Below the pieces are notes generated by a model. It was not told the origin of the DNA and did not search any database. It saw only the letters and a program-made list of their open reading frames with translations. 64,000 nt of DNA from Sphingobacterium multivorum (GTDB lineage Bacteria; Bacteroidota; Bacteroidia; Sphingobacteriales; Sphingobacteriaceae): assembly GCF_039511225.1 (NCBI RefSeq), contig NZ_CP154261.1, positions 2,914,001 through 2,978,000 of the forward strand. The letters run 5' to 3'. Below are positions 1-9,000 of this stretch, one piece after another (within the stretch, counting starts at the first letter, position 1; each line of letters opens with the position of its first letter). The position numbers and the translations under genes are program-made.

Positions 1-1299
1 GTCATAATACAGGTTTAGCACTTTCTCTTCCTGTGTATCGAAATATTCCCGGAATTCAGCAGCCAGATGAACGATATGCTTTGGCGATAGTACATGCATG
101 AATTTTAAAACCCGATATTCATTGTTTGGCTTTGGCTGGCCGATTGTCAATGACATCATATTTCCGAAGTCCAAACCACCCTCGATCGCTCTTTTTCGAT
201 TCAGACACTTTAATTCCCTACAATCGGCAACATCAGCTATTCCAAACCGATCATGCCACTTTGGATCAAGGCCATCTTTGTAAAAATGAATATCGGCAAT
301 GTTCGCGTAGAAACGGTCACCGGATTCCAGGGAAGGCTTAAGCGATAAAATAGCTGTATCCACATCACCCAGATCACTGGCTACTGCATCAGCAAACCAA
401 TTTGGAGTAAGGATATCCACATTGACCAAGGAAGAGGCTATGAAAAATAAGGTGCTGCCATCCTTATGCATTCGGGCCATCCGCCAACGTTCTCTCCATC
501 GCTCTTCTGTACGAAGCTTTTTGGCTGTCTCTTCCAGATCATTTTTTTGCTGATAATAGATCCTCTCTTGGATAGCTTCATTAAGGACGAATGCTGCTTT
601 GAGTACACGCAAAATTCCCCACTTGCGCATCTTGTTGACCTGTTTTAAGATCCAGTCATATTCCCCAATATTGGCCGTGTTGGGCATATCGGTGGTGAAT
701 GTATGGCCAAGATAGAAAGGTGATTTACCATACTTTATTATATATCCCCTCAAGGCTTTCATCAGGTTTGCGATCTTGTGCTCTGGGAAATACTTTACCT
801 CATCACCGATCACGTGCACGTAAGATCTACCCGCCAGACTAGCTGGACGATCCAGTGATCCAAACGTCACGTTCAATCCGGTATACCAGATCATGGTATG
901 CTTATAGGTGACAAGGCGGTTGTATGGTTTCCAAAAATGTTCCTTTAATTCCGGTGGCAGATCTTCTTTCTCCGCTTCAGAAAATTCGGGGGGCTGTTTC
1001 CCAATAACGTAGTGGATACCTTCTCTATAGCCTTTGCGTTCGAGGCCCTCCAATACCGACGGCAGAACGTTTTTCTGTAAATTGGAATAGGTATCCGAAA
1101 CCCACACAATCGGAGCCCCCGGCATATCTTCGGCTATGGCGATCAGACGCTCCACAAGAATCTCTGTTGTTTTAGCAGATCCACGTCCCAATACCATGTA
1201 TAGAAATTTTGGCAGGATCATCAGCGCCATCTGGGCAAGCCAGTTCATGTAAGCTATAGCGATATCAGCAGTCTTTTTTATTTTGGGTCTCCAAGCCAT
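1..1299 (-). CDS. terL: Phage terminase large subunit, 3' end beyond window
   Basis: ATPase and nuclease that packages phage DNA into proheads. Reading the minus strand from ATG at 1299 gives MAWRPKIKKTADIAIAYMNW and an uninterrupted frame to position 1. A Walker A motif GRGSAKTT is near residues 38-45, a Walker B-like VIGDE follows a SYVH stretch in mid-protein, and EGGLDFGNM near the window edge fits the first acidic residue of the RNase H-like nuclease. The gene starts 12 bp after the stop of the probable small subunit. About 433 codons are present; the C-terminus is missing only because the window ends. Confidence 0.9.
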   Translation of the reverse strand, partial: MAWRPKIKKTADIAIAYMNWLAQMALMILPKFLYMVLGRGSAKTTEILVERLIAIAEDMPGAPIVWVSDTYSNLQKNVLPSVLEGLERKGYREGIHYVIGKQPPEFSEAEKEDLPPELKEHFWKPYNRLVTYKHTMIWYTGLNVTFGSLDRPASLAGRSYVHVIGDEVKYFPEHKIANLMKALRGYIIKYGKSPFYLGHTFTTDMPNTANIGEYDWILKQVNKMRKWGILRVLKAAFVLNEAIQERIYYQQKNDLEETAKKLRTEERWRERWRMARMHKDGSTLFFIASSLVNVDILTPNWFADAVASDLGDVDTAILSLKPSLESGDRFYANIADIHFYKDGLDPKWHDRFGIADVADCRELKCLNRKRAIEGGLDFGNMMSLTIGQPKPNNEYRVLKFMHVLSPKHIVHLAAEFREYFDTQEEKVLNLYYD

Positions 1300-1311
1300 G
1301 GGATAGGTTTA

Positions 1312-2259
1312 TTATTTTTTGAATTCTTCTTCGATGATATCAAACTTGTCAAGCAGCTTAATTTGCTCCAGCATAGCATCCTGACGTAAGTTAGATTTGA
1401 CAGATTCAGGTTGATCAAGCGCGTCAATTTCTGCGGCTAGTTCATTTCTATTGATCAGTGGAAGTCCAGCCAATTCGGTACTGAGCGTGAATAGTTTTAC
1501 AGAAGGCTGATAGATTTCTTTCGGAAGTTTGTTGACATCTGGCTTGTCCAGTTCCAGAAGTGTTGCAGCCTGTTTGGTCAGGTTTCCGTACACCTCATAA
1601 TCCCGTGAGGATTCTGCATTTTGAGCCACAACGTTTGCTGCCATCTCCAAGCGTTCGGCAAACTTGTGGCGTAGGGCTTTTTTGTTGATGTTACGATCAC
1701 CATAGAATAGGTTTACAGCTTCATCATACATCTGGGAGGCACGCTGATGCTTCAATCCAAAGTTTTTGACAAAGAAATCGACAGTAGCCCGACGGCCGTA
1801 AATGCTGTCCATGTCACGGATAAAGATCAACGCATCGATATAGAGCTGCTCTTCGACGCTGATATCAGCGATAGCTTTGCCTGCCTGGATATAATCGTTT
1901 AATTTTTCAAGGATATGGCGATGTTCAAAGGTTCCGAAGATATCCATCTTGGAGATTTTGAATGCACGGCTGCGCTTGATCTCATGGATCTGCTTTTGCG
2001 CTGGTACGTCTCCAGATAAAGCAACATTGTACAAGGCAAGCCTTTCGTCCATATCCTGTTTGAGCTTACCGGCTTCCAGGCGTTCTGCTAGAAAGGTGTT
2101 GCCGTCTTCAGCTATCTGTCTGAAGACGGTTTTGTTGATACCGAAATATAAGGCGATCTTATCATTGGAATACCCCAGAGCGGAGAGGGTTTCCAACTTG
2201 TCCCACTCTTCATCCGATAGGTTGAGATTAGCGTGTTTTATGGGTCTGTTTTCCTCCAT
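1312..2259 (-). CDS. Probable phage terminase small subunit
   Basis: A 315-residue protein directly upstream of the large terminase. The N-terminus (about residues 13-50) reads as a helix-turn-helix: LSDEEWDKLETLSALGYSND then KIALYFGINKTVFRQI, as expected for DNA recognition by a small terminase. The rest is helical, Leu/Glu/Lys-rich and without cysteines. The call rests on the HTH plus position; no diagnostic catalytic motif exists for this family. It is longer than many small subunits, so extra oligomerisation or accessory domains are possible. Confidence 0.6.
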   Translation of the reverse strand: MEENRPIKHANLNLSDEEWDKLETLSALGYSNDKIALYFGINKTVFRQIAEDGNTFLAERLEAGKLKQDMDERLALYNVALSGDVPAQKQIHEIKRSRAFKISKMDIFGTFEHRHILEKLNDYIQAGKAIADISVEEQLYIDALIFIRDMDSIYGRRATVDFFVKNFGLKHQRASQMYDEAVNLFYGDRNINKKALRHKFAERLEMAANVVAQNAESSRDYEVYGNLTKQAATLLELDKPDVNKLPKEIYQPSVKLFTLSTELAGLPLINRNELAAEIDALDQPESVKSNLRQDAMLEQIKLLDKFDIIEEEFKK

Positions 2260-2309
2260 AAAACAAAAATGCCACTAACATAGCGGCAGGGAAAGGACGG
2301 AAATATTTT

Positions 2310-2948
2310 TTATACGATCATGTCGGTCTGGCTAATTTCTTTGGATATAAGAATGTAGAAATAATTATTTTTATAGTCACCTAGAGCTTCAGCCAACTTT
2401 TTACAACTTAGATAATCCAACTTTAGAAAACTCGATTCTGGTATTTCGAATTGGAAATGTAAAGTATCTATAACTTTTTCATTAAGTACTTTAATTAAAT
2501 TTTCAAAGTCAGCTGCACGATCTTGTGGTATATTATTTTTTACTTCTAAAAATTCAGGTTTTGGGTGCATTAACTTATTTCTTTTTGTTATAAATTGAAG
2601 AATTTCTTTTATTGACCTGCTTTCTAAATTTGTATGATACTTTCCGAAAGAATAAATCGAAGGAAATAGTTTTATTTTATCTGCGAATGATAGTTTAGAA
2701 TATATGTCAACCATTGACTTATACTTATCAACCCCATAAATTTCCACACATTTATATAATGTTATATAATTTAGACTTAGCTCTAGTATGGATGAAGCTA
2801 AAGTCATAAAATTAAAAAAGTCGTAGAGTTCACTATCATCATTGAGTTTCCTATACACCTTCCTTAAATATTCAAATTTTAAATCTAAAGAATGAGATAA
2901 ATAATAAGATTCTCCGTTTGCGAATAGTAATAATTTTCCATTTTCCAT
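2310..2948 (-). CDS. AT-rich cargo gene with HEPN-like RX4H motif
   Basis: A 212-residue protein, mostly helical, with RNKLMHP at residues 123-129. This is the RX4H arrangement used by HEPN-domain RNases, on a predicted helix. Its DNA is clearly more AT-rich than the flanking phage genes and it is separated from both neighbours by short non-coding gaps, while most neighbours overlap. This suggests a moron, an accessory gene inserted between packaging and lysis genes. Possible roles are RNA cleavage in phage defence or host takeover. No family name is recognised; HEPN is inferred from one motif and helical content. Confidence 0.6.
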   Translation of the reverse strand: MENGKLLLFANGESYYLSHSLDLKFEYLRKVYRKLNDDSELYDFFNFMTLASSILELSLNYITLYKCVEIYGVDKYKSMVDIYSKLSFADKIKLFPSIYSFGKYHTNLESRSIKEILQFITKRNKLMHPKPEFLEVKNNIPQDRAADFENLIKVLNEKVIDTLHFQFEIPESSFLKLDYLSCKKLAEALGDYKNNYFYILISKEISQTDMIV

Positions 2949-2978
2949 TTAAAATAATTTTTATCAATTATACTGTTT

Positions 2979-3695
2979 TTATTCTAATAATCTGTTCACT
3001 TCTGCCAATTGCATCTGGAGCTCTTTTATTTTTTCGTTCCGTTGCCTGACTAGATCTGGTCGGTTTTCTTTTTTTAGTTTGGATTTGTTTCGCCAAAGGT
3101 TATTTTCAATATTTTTCTTCTTTTTGAAGAGATCCATTGTGTTTAAATTCCGAAGATCCTTTATTCGCTTGATCTGGGCGAATATCGGATGATCGCCCAA
3201 TGTTGTTTTGGTTGTCTTGTAATGTTGCAGCTCCCTGTATATTTTATGATTGTCTACAAAGTTTGTGACCAGGATCCGCAATTGGTCACATAGCTGATTT
3301 TCTTGAACGTCCGATAATGATTCGTATGCTTTTACACAATTGGAATAGATGGTGATCTTATCTGAAATAAGCAGCTTTAATTCAAGTGGGCAATCCGGAT
3401 CAGCCAGGAATGGCCATTGTGTGCGCAGTTTATATTGTTCCTTTCTATTGGACTCCTGACTCTTTTTTATGACAGCCGCTTTGGATTCAATATGAGACTT
3501 GTTTACCTGAAAGTCAAGCGGTATATCTGCTTTTTTAAATAAAGCTGTTTTTAGGAGCTGTACGTGCTTTTCAGGATTCTTTGATACAATGTTAGCGATG
3601 GACTTATTCGGATCCGTGTAGTCCATAAATAAGCGAAGGCCGACCGTTGGGTCAGCTCCGCCTAATAACCAATTATAAACTAAAGATGAAAGCAT
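2979..3695 (-). CDS. Phage hypothetical protein, C-terminal coiled coil
   Basis: A 238-residue protein, not recognised. The N-terminus MLSSLVYNWLLGGADPTVGL is followed by a charged region. The last 60 residues (about 178-238) are strongly Lys/Glu/Gln-rich with heptad-like leucines and end in QMQLAEVNRLLE, suggesting a coiled coil. Its start touches the stop of the M15 peptidase gene at 3695, so the two are probably co-translated. No membrane segment clear enough to call a holin is seen. Confidence 0.65.
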   Translation of the reverse strand: MLSSLVYNWLLGGADPTVGLRLFMDYTDPNKSIANIVSKNPEKHVQLLKTALFKKADIPLDFQVNKSHIESKAAVIKKSQESNRKEQYKLRTQWPFLADPDCPLELKLLISDKITIYSNCVKAYESLSDVQENQLCDQLRILVTNFVDNHKIYRELQHYKTTKTTLGDHPIFAQIKRIKDLRNLNTMDLFKKKKNIENNLWRNKSKLKKENRPDLVRQRNEKIKELQMQLAEVNRLLE

Positions 3696-4150
3696 TATCC
3701 GTTCCAGAATCTAGTACGACCTGTGTCGATGTGAACAAATGTTCTGTAATAACCGGTACCGCCGGACTTCTTATTGTCTTTGACGACTTTCTTCCAAGCA
3801 GCGATATTGCCATTTATCGGATAAGTGTCCAGGGCATTGCCTAAAATGTGCTGACTTGAAGTCGCTCCGTTGACAGACCGATTATATTCAGCAGATCGGT
3901 AGCTGCTGGAAATACCGATGGCAGAACCGAATATATCCCGCAGATCCTGAACCTCCGCAATGATGTTAGCGTTGATCCGGGTAAATGAGTTCTTTTGATT
4001 TTTTGTCAGGAACTCATGCAAACGAAAGTTTGTGGTGATCTGAACGTCTGGCGTATTCTTATTGAATTCAAGATAATCGCCGTCTGTTTTAATTCCGCAG
4101 GTTAGGGCAAGCGCTAGAATGCCGGTAACCAATATCTTTTTATTGCTCAT
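3695..4150 (-). CDS. M15-family peptidase, probable phage endolysin
   Basis: A 151-residue protein, probably a D,D/L,D-peptidase cleaving peptidoglycan stem peptides. The M15A signature is clear: SSYRS (82-86), SSQHILGNALD (98-108) supplying the zinc ligands His101 and Asp108, and FVHIDTG (138-144) supplying His140. I chose ATG at 4150 over a longer in-frame start at 4249. It overlaps the upstream stop by 11 bp (ATGAGCAATAA), and it puts a hydrophobic leader ILVTGILALALTC at residues 6-18, ending in a lipobox-like Cys. That leader suggests export or anchoring of the lysin without a holin. Confidence 0.85.
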   Translation of the reverse strand: MSNKKILVTGILALALTCGIKTDGDYLEFNKNTPDVQITTNFRLHEFLTKNQKNSFTRINANIIAEVQDLRDIFGSAIGISSSYRSAEYNRSVNGATSSQHILGNALDTYPINGNIAAWKKVVKDNKKSGGTGYYRTFVHIDTGRTRFWNG

Positions 4151-5201
4151 ATTTCGAAGGTTGGGGGAATACTTTTGCAATAACATTTTTGACTGAGAGC
4201 CAACCTCTGGTATTGCAGTTGATAAATTTCCGCTTGTAGAATAGATCAAACATCATTAGGGGTTCAACATTATCACGGTATACCGATGCGAGTAAACCAT
4301 CTTGAATGTTCCCGGTAATCTGGATTGGCCGCGCGTCAGGGAACCGGTAATTGAAATACAACGATGTAAGCAGATACCCTTTTTCAGTGGCATTGAATTT
4401 CTCAATCACTTCCGCAAGGATCTCTGCGTTCACAAACATTGGCGTATGTGTGCCGTAATGATATGTGGATAACCCTTCTTTTGCCAATGCCTGTTTGGTA
4501 CGGAGGGAGTTTTGACAAAACAGCGATGTCCCTTTGGCGTGATCTTCGAGGTCTCCAAATGCTTTGAGCACCTGGATATCGATCAACGCTGTAGGGCCAG
4601 CCAGATAGATGTCATCATTTGTCAAAATGAAATCTCCAGTTACTTCTCCCGAGGCGATAAGCGTCAGGATCTTATTTGTTACATCAGCTTGTGGGTTTCT
4701 GATTTCAGCCGGGGCTGCACAGTTGCAGTCTTCCAAAATCAACACTGGATCCAATGGGATGTGGGTGATATCCGGAGAAAACCAATCTTCTTTATCACCG
4801 ACAATAATGATGCGATGATCAGCAAGGAAGTGATCTGCCCAGGAGCGCAGTGTGTAACGGAGCTCTTCTCCAGCTGCTTCTGATTTAAGATAGGGAATTA
4901 CGACTGCGATAGGTTGCTGCCGCTCGGTTTGGATAGCATCAACCGAGCTGTTTTCTTCTACTTTAGGCTCTTTGGAAGCTTGATTGCTTTCATTGATACT
5001 AGCTTTATATTCGATACCTTTTGCTGTAAGCGATACCGATTTATCTTCGTTACGTAGGATAAGTTCTTTATTGATCAGTGAATTTAATACCGCATTTACT
5101 GATCCTACAGATAGTTCTGATTGCTCAGCAATGGCGCTGGCAACGGATACCCCCGCGATGACCAGGGCTAAAATTTTGCTTTCTTTTTCTGATAAGTTCA
5201 T
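4140..5201 (-). CDS. Winged-helix domain fused to glycosyltransferase-like domain
   Basis: A 353-residue protein with two visible parts. Residues 1-66 look like a MarR/wHTH module (KILALVIAGVSVASAIAEQS, then SVGSVNAVLNSLINKELI and a wing ending LTAKGIEY). After a Ser/Glu-rich linker (67-95), residues 96-353 resemble a nucleotide-sugar or sugar-phosphate transferase: IAVVIPYL at the start and FILTNDDIYL (191-200) as a DxD-like site. Later text (TYHYGTHTPMFVNAEILAEV) recalls Stealth-type phosphotransferases, but this is a weak impression. It lies between structural genes and the lysin, so it may modify host or virion glycans. Confidence 0.55.
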   Translation of the reverse strand: MNLSEKESKILALVIAGVSVASAIAEQSELSVGSVNAVLNSLINKELILRNEDKSVSLTAKGIEYKASINESNQASKEPKVEENSSVDAIQTERQQPIAVVIPYLKSEAAGEELRYTLRSWADHFLADHRIIIVGDKEDWFSPDITHIPLDPVLILEDCNCAAPAEIRNPQADVTNKILTLIASGEVTGDFILTNDDIYLAGPTALIDIQVLKAFGDLEDHAKGTSLFCQNSLRTKQALAKEGLSTYHYGTHTPMFVNAEILAEVIEKFNATEKGYLLTSLYFNYRFPDARPIQITGNIQDGLLASVYRDNVEPLMMFDLFYKRKFINCNTRGWLSVKNVIAKVFPQPSKYEQ

Positions 5202-5256
5202 TGGCTTATTATATTGAGTGCCGGTAGGTTACCGGCACTTGGTTTACTAATTTGTT

Positions 5257-5811
5257 TTATACTCCAGCACCGCCAGATCCGGTAGATCCTGAGACATCAT
5301 TCCAATCTTCGTTTGGAATAGCCGTACCTCTATAGAATCCAGCACGAAGCCTTGATCGTACCTGTTGTGCCATTGTAACCGTAGTCTTAGCAGCATCATT
5401 ATTATCCTGACCGGCAGGAGACAAGTAAATAGGATTACACTTCCAGCCGATAACTCGGGTACCTTCTCCGGAGCAGTCGTTCGAAAGTGCGATAAAAGGT
5501 TTGCCGAGGTATTTTTGGAAAAATAATTCCGAGTCTACCTGAACACCAGGATGTTCAAAAACCAATTTTTGAACTACACCCTCAGCATCTGGATCCCCGT
5601 CAGGATCATTAGCGATATCGATGGACTGAGCTGTTACTTCAATCGCAATGGCTTTTGCGTTTGGCTTCAAGGTAATATTTCCGGTGACCACGATATCATC
5701 TTCTGTACGAGCAGGAAATGTGGCGATGTCATCATAATGAACAAGCTGGATAACACCTTCTTTGGCTTTTGGAGCTGCTGATTTTTTTCGCAGTGAAACT
5801 TTAATTGCCAT
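5257..5811 (-). CDS. Phage structural protein, probable
   Basis: A 184-residue protein next to the probable capsid gene. Beta-rich text with VVTGNITLKPNAKAIAIEV and IALSNDCSGEGTRVIGWKCN fits a tail-tube, head-decoration or minor capsid protein, but no family is recognised. It ends in a Gly/Ser tail (GSTGSGGAGV) very like the tail of the neighbouring 510-residue protein. Position downstream of the capsid gene supports an abundant virion component. Confidence 0.6.
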   Translation of the reverse strand: MAIKVSLRKKSAAPKAKEGVIQLVHYDDIATFPARTEDDIVVTGNITLKPNAKAIAIEVTAQSIDIANDPDGDPDAEGVVQKLVFEHPGVQVDSELFFQKYLGKPFIALSNDCSGEGTRVIGWKCNPIYLSPAGQDNNDAAKTTVTMAQQVRSRLRAGFYRGTAIPNEDWNDVSGSTGSGGAGV

Positions 5812-5880
5812 AATATTTTCGTTAGTTGATTGTGAATGGGTAAAAGGGGCCGAAGCCCCTATTGTGATTTTGGTTGATTG

Positions 5881-7413
5881 TTATACGCCACCGCCAGCGG
5901 ATCCTGATCCCTCAGAACCAGTTACCGGTAAGGTACCGTCAGGAAACTCTGCATCTGGTTTTAATCCTGCTTGTGGATCATATCCATCAGGTACGTATGC
6001 AAACACAGCTTCTGCAATTGCAAATCCTGCCGATAACCAGAATTCCCCAACAATATCAAGGTTGTAGTGACCTTCAACTACTTTGTTGATAATGTTTGGA
6101 GCTTCATTAATGTGGCGGAGCTTCACCATATTGTCCGGAACTGTAGCGATCAGGATTGGAGAATTTCCCATACCGTCAAGGTGAACAATTTCCATTTCTA
6201 CGTAATCGACTTCCGCATTTGGATTCATTCCACCAACTTGCTTTGTGCCTCCGCCGTAAACTTTTTCATACGCTCGTTGATAACGCTTTTTAACAAATTT
6301 TGAAGCCATGATCATTCTGATCTTAAGCTTATCATCAACGAAGTCCGCGAATTCTTCTACAAATTTTACCACCTCAGCATCGGTAGCTGTTACCCAGTTT
6401 ATTGTTTTTGCAAAGAAATTAATACGTGTACCAGCTTTGGCTTTCTCCTTGATCAGGAGAGTTTCGATCCCATCCATTGAATCTTCGGCAGGGGTTGCCT
6501 CGTCATCTGTTGATTCTACATATTTACCTTTGAAGATCATTCGAAGTTCGATATCATCCAAGATTCTGGGCAAAATCAACTGATTGATGATGTATTTAGA
6601 AATTGGCATCTGACTAGGTGTCAACGATTCATCATACAGATGGAACATGTAGCTATCTACCACATCTGACGGGTAGATTGGAACGTTGATCTTGTGACGG
6701 AAATTTGGAATTCTTAAAGGCGTGAATTTAGCATTGCCTTTTGGCGTCCATTTCGGTTTGAACTGTTGAACTACTGAATTGATCATCGATTGTACAGCAC
6801 GGTATTCAGTAGTAGCAGGAACGGATTTGAAATACTTTTGAGAGGTAAAACCGTTGAAGATCTGTTTAATGATATCAAGGTTGTTTACACCCTGCGAAAG
6901 GTAGGTGCCGAACTCTCTGCGTAAATCCGCCACCTCAATAGAACCTTTACCGGTTGGAGCCACACCTGTACGCGTATATGCGATAGCACGTGAATAATGT
7001 GACGCTGTTGTGTTTACCTTCAATGGTTTAGATGCTTGTTGACCTAAATCATCCAAGTTTTCAGCATTCGGTAGATCTTCCGGAGTATCCAATAATGTCG
7101 CGATAGTTTGTCGATTGTTATTGTTTTCTGATTTAAGACGATCGTTTTCAGCTTTAAGAGCCTGTAACTGGGCCGAAATGTCAGCAGTAGCCTGATTAGC
7201 TTCAGCAGTAAAAAACTCTTTCATGGCAGCATGGATAGATTGTGATTTGGTCTCCGGATCTTCGGCAGACAAGCCCTCTTTGAAAGCTGCAAGCGCACTT
7301 TCTCCGAATACTGTTTTTAAGGTAGCTTCTTGTTCATCAGATAATTTGTTATCTGCCAAAGTTGTTACCCCAATCGCCTTTAAGAAAATAGCTTTGATTT
7401 TTTTAAAATTCAT
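5881..7413 (-). CDS. Probable major capsid protein with N-terminal scaffold region
   Basis: A 510-residue protein downstream of the S49 protease, the usual prohead protease to capsid order. ATG at 7413 gives MNFKKIKAIFLKAIGVTTLA; a longer in-frame start at 7497 would overlap the protease gene. Residues 30-130 are Ala/Glu/Gln-rich and helical (ISAQLQALKAENDRLKSENN), resembling a delta/scaffold region removed by the protease. The body has a capsid-like mix of strand and helix and a C-terminal Gly/Ser tail (GSEGSGSAGGGV). HK97-fold identity is inferred from position and layout, not from a signature. Confidence 0.7.
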   Translation of the reverse strand: MNFKKIKAIFLKAIGVTTLADNKLSDEQEATLKTVFGESALAAFKEGLSAEDPETKSQSIHAAMKEFFTAEANQATADISAQLQALKAENDRLKSENNNNRQTIATLLDTPEDLPNAENLDDLGQQASKPLKVNTTASHYSRAIAYTRTGVAPTGKGSIEVADLRREFGTYLSQGVNNLDIIKQIFNGFTSQKYFKSVPATTEYRAVQSMINSVVQQFKPKWTPKGNAKFTPLRIPNFRHKINVPIYPSDVVDSYMFHLYDESLTPSQMPISKYIINQLILPRILDDIELRMIFKGKYVESTDDEATPAEDSMDGIETLLIKEKAKAGTRINFFAKTINWVTATDAEVVKFVEEFADFVDDKLKIRMIMASKFVKKRYQRAYEKVYGGGTKQVGGMNPNAEVDYVEMEIVHLDGMGNSPILIATVPDNMVKLRHINEAPNIINKVVEGHYNLDIVGEFWLSAGFAIAEAVFAYVPDGYDPQAGLKPDAEFPDGTLPVTGSEGSGSAGGGV

Positions 7414-7438
7414 AGTTAAGTGATTTAGGATGAAAAAA

Positions 7439-8338
7439 TTATTTGTGATTGGTCCAGTATTGGACATTGACGTAATCAATCGCTGCTTTGAGACCACCTA
7501 GCTGATCAGCCAGCCCCAGGTCAATAGATTTCTCGGAATCGAAGGTTGCGCCGGTAAGCACACCCTGTGTTTCATACTTAAGGTTAGGCCGGCCAGCTTT
7601 TACTGCTGCATGGAATTTATCAGCCAGGGGATTGAGCATCTCCTTGCGGATAAGATCATATTCTCCCTTTAAAAATTCCTGGAATGGTTTGTTCTTGTCT
7701 GCAGACTGATCTGCGTATACCTCATGGTATTTTGCGCCCTCTTTTTCGTAATATGGAATTGGATCCAGATAAGATATCATTACACCGATAGATCCTGTAC
7801 CAGATACTGTGTCATTGTCGAGGAAAATACGATCAGTTGCAGCAGCTGTCCAATATCCGGCAGAGTAGGCTGAATCAATAGAAGATACAATAGGCTTGCC
7901 GAGCGATTGCGTATACTTTATCGCATCTAATAACGGGGGCACAGCGTTACAGGCACCTCCTCCAGTATCGATATCCAAGACGATACCAGATACATTTTCT
8001 TTGGCTGCAAAATGTCTGATGTAATGAGCGATCTCATCCATGCCGTATGTACACATGGTTCCATATTTCAGCATTACACCTTTTATAGGAAGCACTACAA
8101 CACGCTTTTGCTCGGTATCAACTTCCGCACTTACTTCTTCATCTGATCCGGCGGAGAAAGCACGGATGTCTATTTGTTTGAGCTCCTGGATCTGATTGGA
8201 GAAAACACCATTGCTGGCAATGATACCTTTAGCCTGGGACAAGAAACCTTGTGCCTCTTTCGGCGATATCATGAAATGACCTTTGAGGATGGTGGATAAT
8301 AAATGGAATTGCCAATTGCCCGCTAGTTTCCTTTGCAT
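7439..8338 (-). CDS. S49-family (SppA-like) prohead protease
   Basis: A 299-residue ClpP/SppA-fold serine peptidase. Visible signatures: VSGIVLDIDTGGGACNAV for the substrate-binding strand and Gly turn, DSAYSAGYWTAA with the likely nucleophile Ser159, VSGTGSIGVM, and a following Lys-rich DQSADKNKP expected to supply the catalytic Lys. Phage S49 enzymes mature the capsid or its scaffold, which fits the capsid gene just downstream. ATG at 8338 is preferred; other in-frame starts are 8359 and a later ATG (MISPKEAQ). Confidence 0.88.
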   Translation of the reverse strand: MQRKLAGNWQFHLLSTILKGHFMISPKEAQGFLSQAKGIIASNGVFSNQIQELKQIDIRAFSAGSDEEVSAEVDTEQKRVVVLPIKGVMLKYGTMCTYGMDEIAHYIRHFAAKENVSGIVLDIDTGGGACNAVPPLLDAIKYTQSLGKPIVSSIDSAYSAGYWTAAATDRIFLDNDTVSGTGSIGVMISYLDPIPYYEKEGAKYHEVYADQSADKNKPFQEFLKGEYDLIRKEMLNPLADKFHAAVKAGRPNLKYETQGVLTGATFDSEKSIDLGLADQLGGLKAAIDYVNVQYWTNHK

Positions 8339-8408
8339 AATTCTTATGATTTGATGCAAAGGTGTTGAAGCAGGCTAGGCTAGGAAAGGACGTTTTGAGG
8401 GGCATTTT

Positions 8409-8636
8409 TTACTCCGTAGGGAAGATTTTTTTGATAAAATTCCAGAATTTTTGCTGCTCTATTTGTTTGAGAGATTGAATTATATGATTTGGTATTATTT
8501 CGCCTGTGTGTTTATGTTTATAAAGCACCCTATGACCGTAAAGCCCATACCGTTCACTAATTAACACAAAGTTCGATAGATGGTAATAGGCCACCATATT
8601 TCTTGAATAGCCCTTTTTATACTGTCTTTTTTTCAT
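8409..8636 (-). CDS. Small basic phage protein
   Basis: A 75-residue, Lys/Tyr/His-rich protein (MKKRQYKKGYSRNMVAYYHL) overlapping the end of the 127-residue gene upstream by 20 bp. Not recognised. Tight packing and the same strand support it as real; composition alone would allow a nucleic-acid-binding role. Confidence 0.5.
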   Translation of the reverse strand: MKKRQYKKGYSRNMVAYYHLSNFVLISERYGLYGHRVLYKHKHTGEIIPNHIIQSLKQIEQQKFWNFIKKIFPTE

Positions 8637-9000
8637 TCAGCGGTGGGGTTATGGAATTGTGCGATATACTTATTGTGTTAATAAATAGTGTGTTATTGTC
8701 GCTGATATCAACTGGAACATCGGGAGATCCGACAATTACATTGGTTCCATCGCAAAAATTAACCTTGACAATGACAAGCTCAGGAGCTTCGACATTGTCT
8801 TTTAATCTGGCACTGATCGTTATGGTATGCAATCTTCCAGATTTATCTAGCTTACTGGAGTGTGTATATTCTCCGGAAGCTACATGCATAGGCAGCTCTG
8901 TCCATCCGTTCAACGGCTGTACTGTAATGCTGTGGCCAGCGGGTATCCAGCGTACGATCTGATCTGCTGGAGCGTACTGAATCGATTCGATCAATTTCAT
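8617..9000 (-). CDS. Phage hypothetical protein, beta-rich
   Basis: A 127-residue protein of alternating hydrophobic and polar residues typical of beta structure (HTITISARLKDNVEAPELVI). It starts with an ATGA overlap at the stop of the 178-residue gene and overlaps the next small gene by 20 bp, so it belongs to the head operon. Probable minor virion or assembly protein by position only. Confidence 0.6.
   Translation of the reverse strand: MKLIESIQYAPADQIVRWIPAGHSITVQPLNGWTELPMHVASGEYTHSSKLDKSGRLHTITISARLKDNVEAPELVIVKVNFCDGTNVIVGSPDVPVDISDNNTLFINTISISHNSITPPLNEKKTV

Noticed and set aside
98..648. Several plus-strand open frames at the left edge
   Set aside because: They lie antisense inside the terminase large subunit, which has clear ATPase and nuclease motifs on the minus strand.
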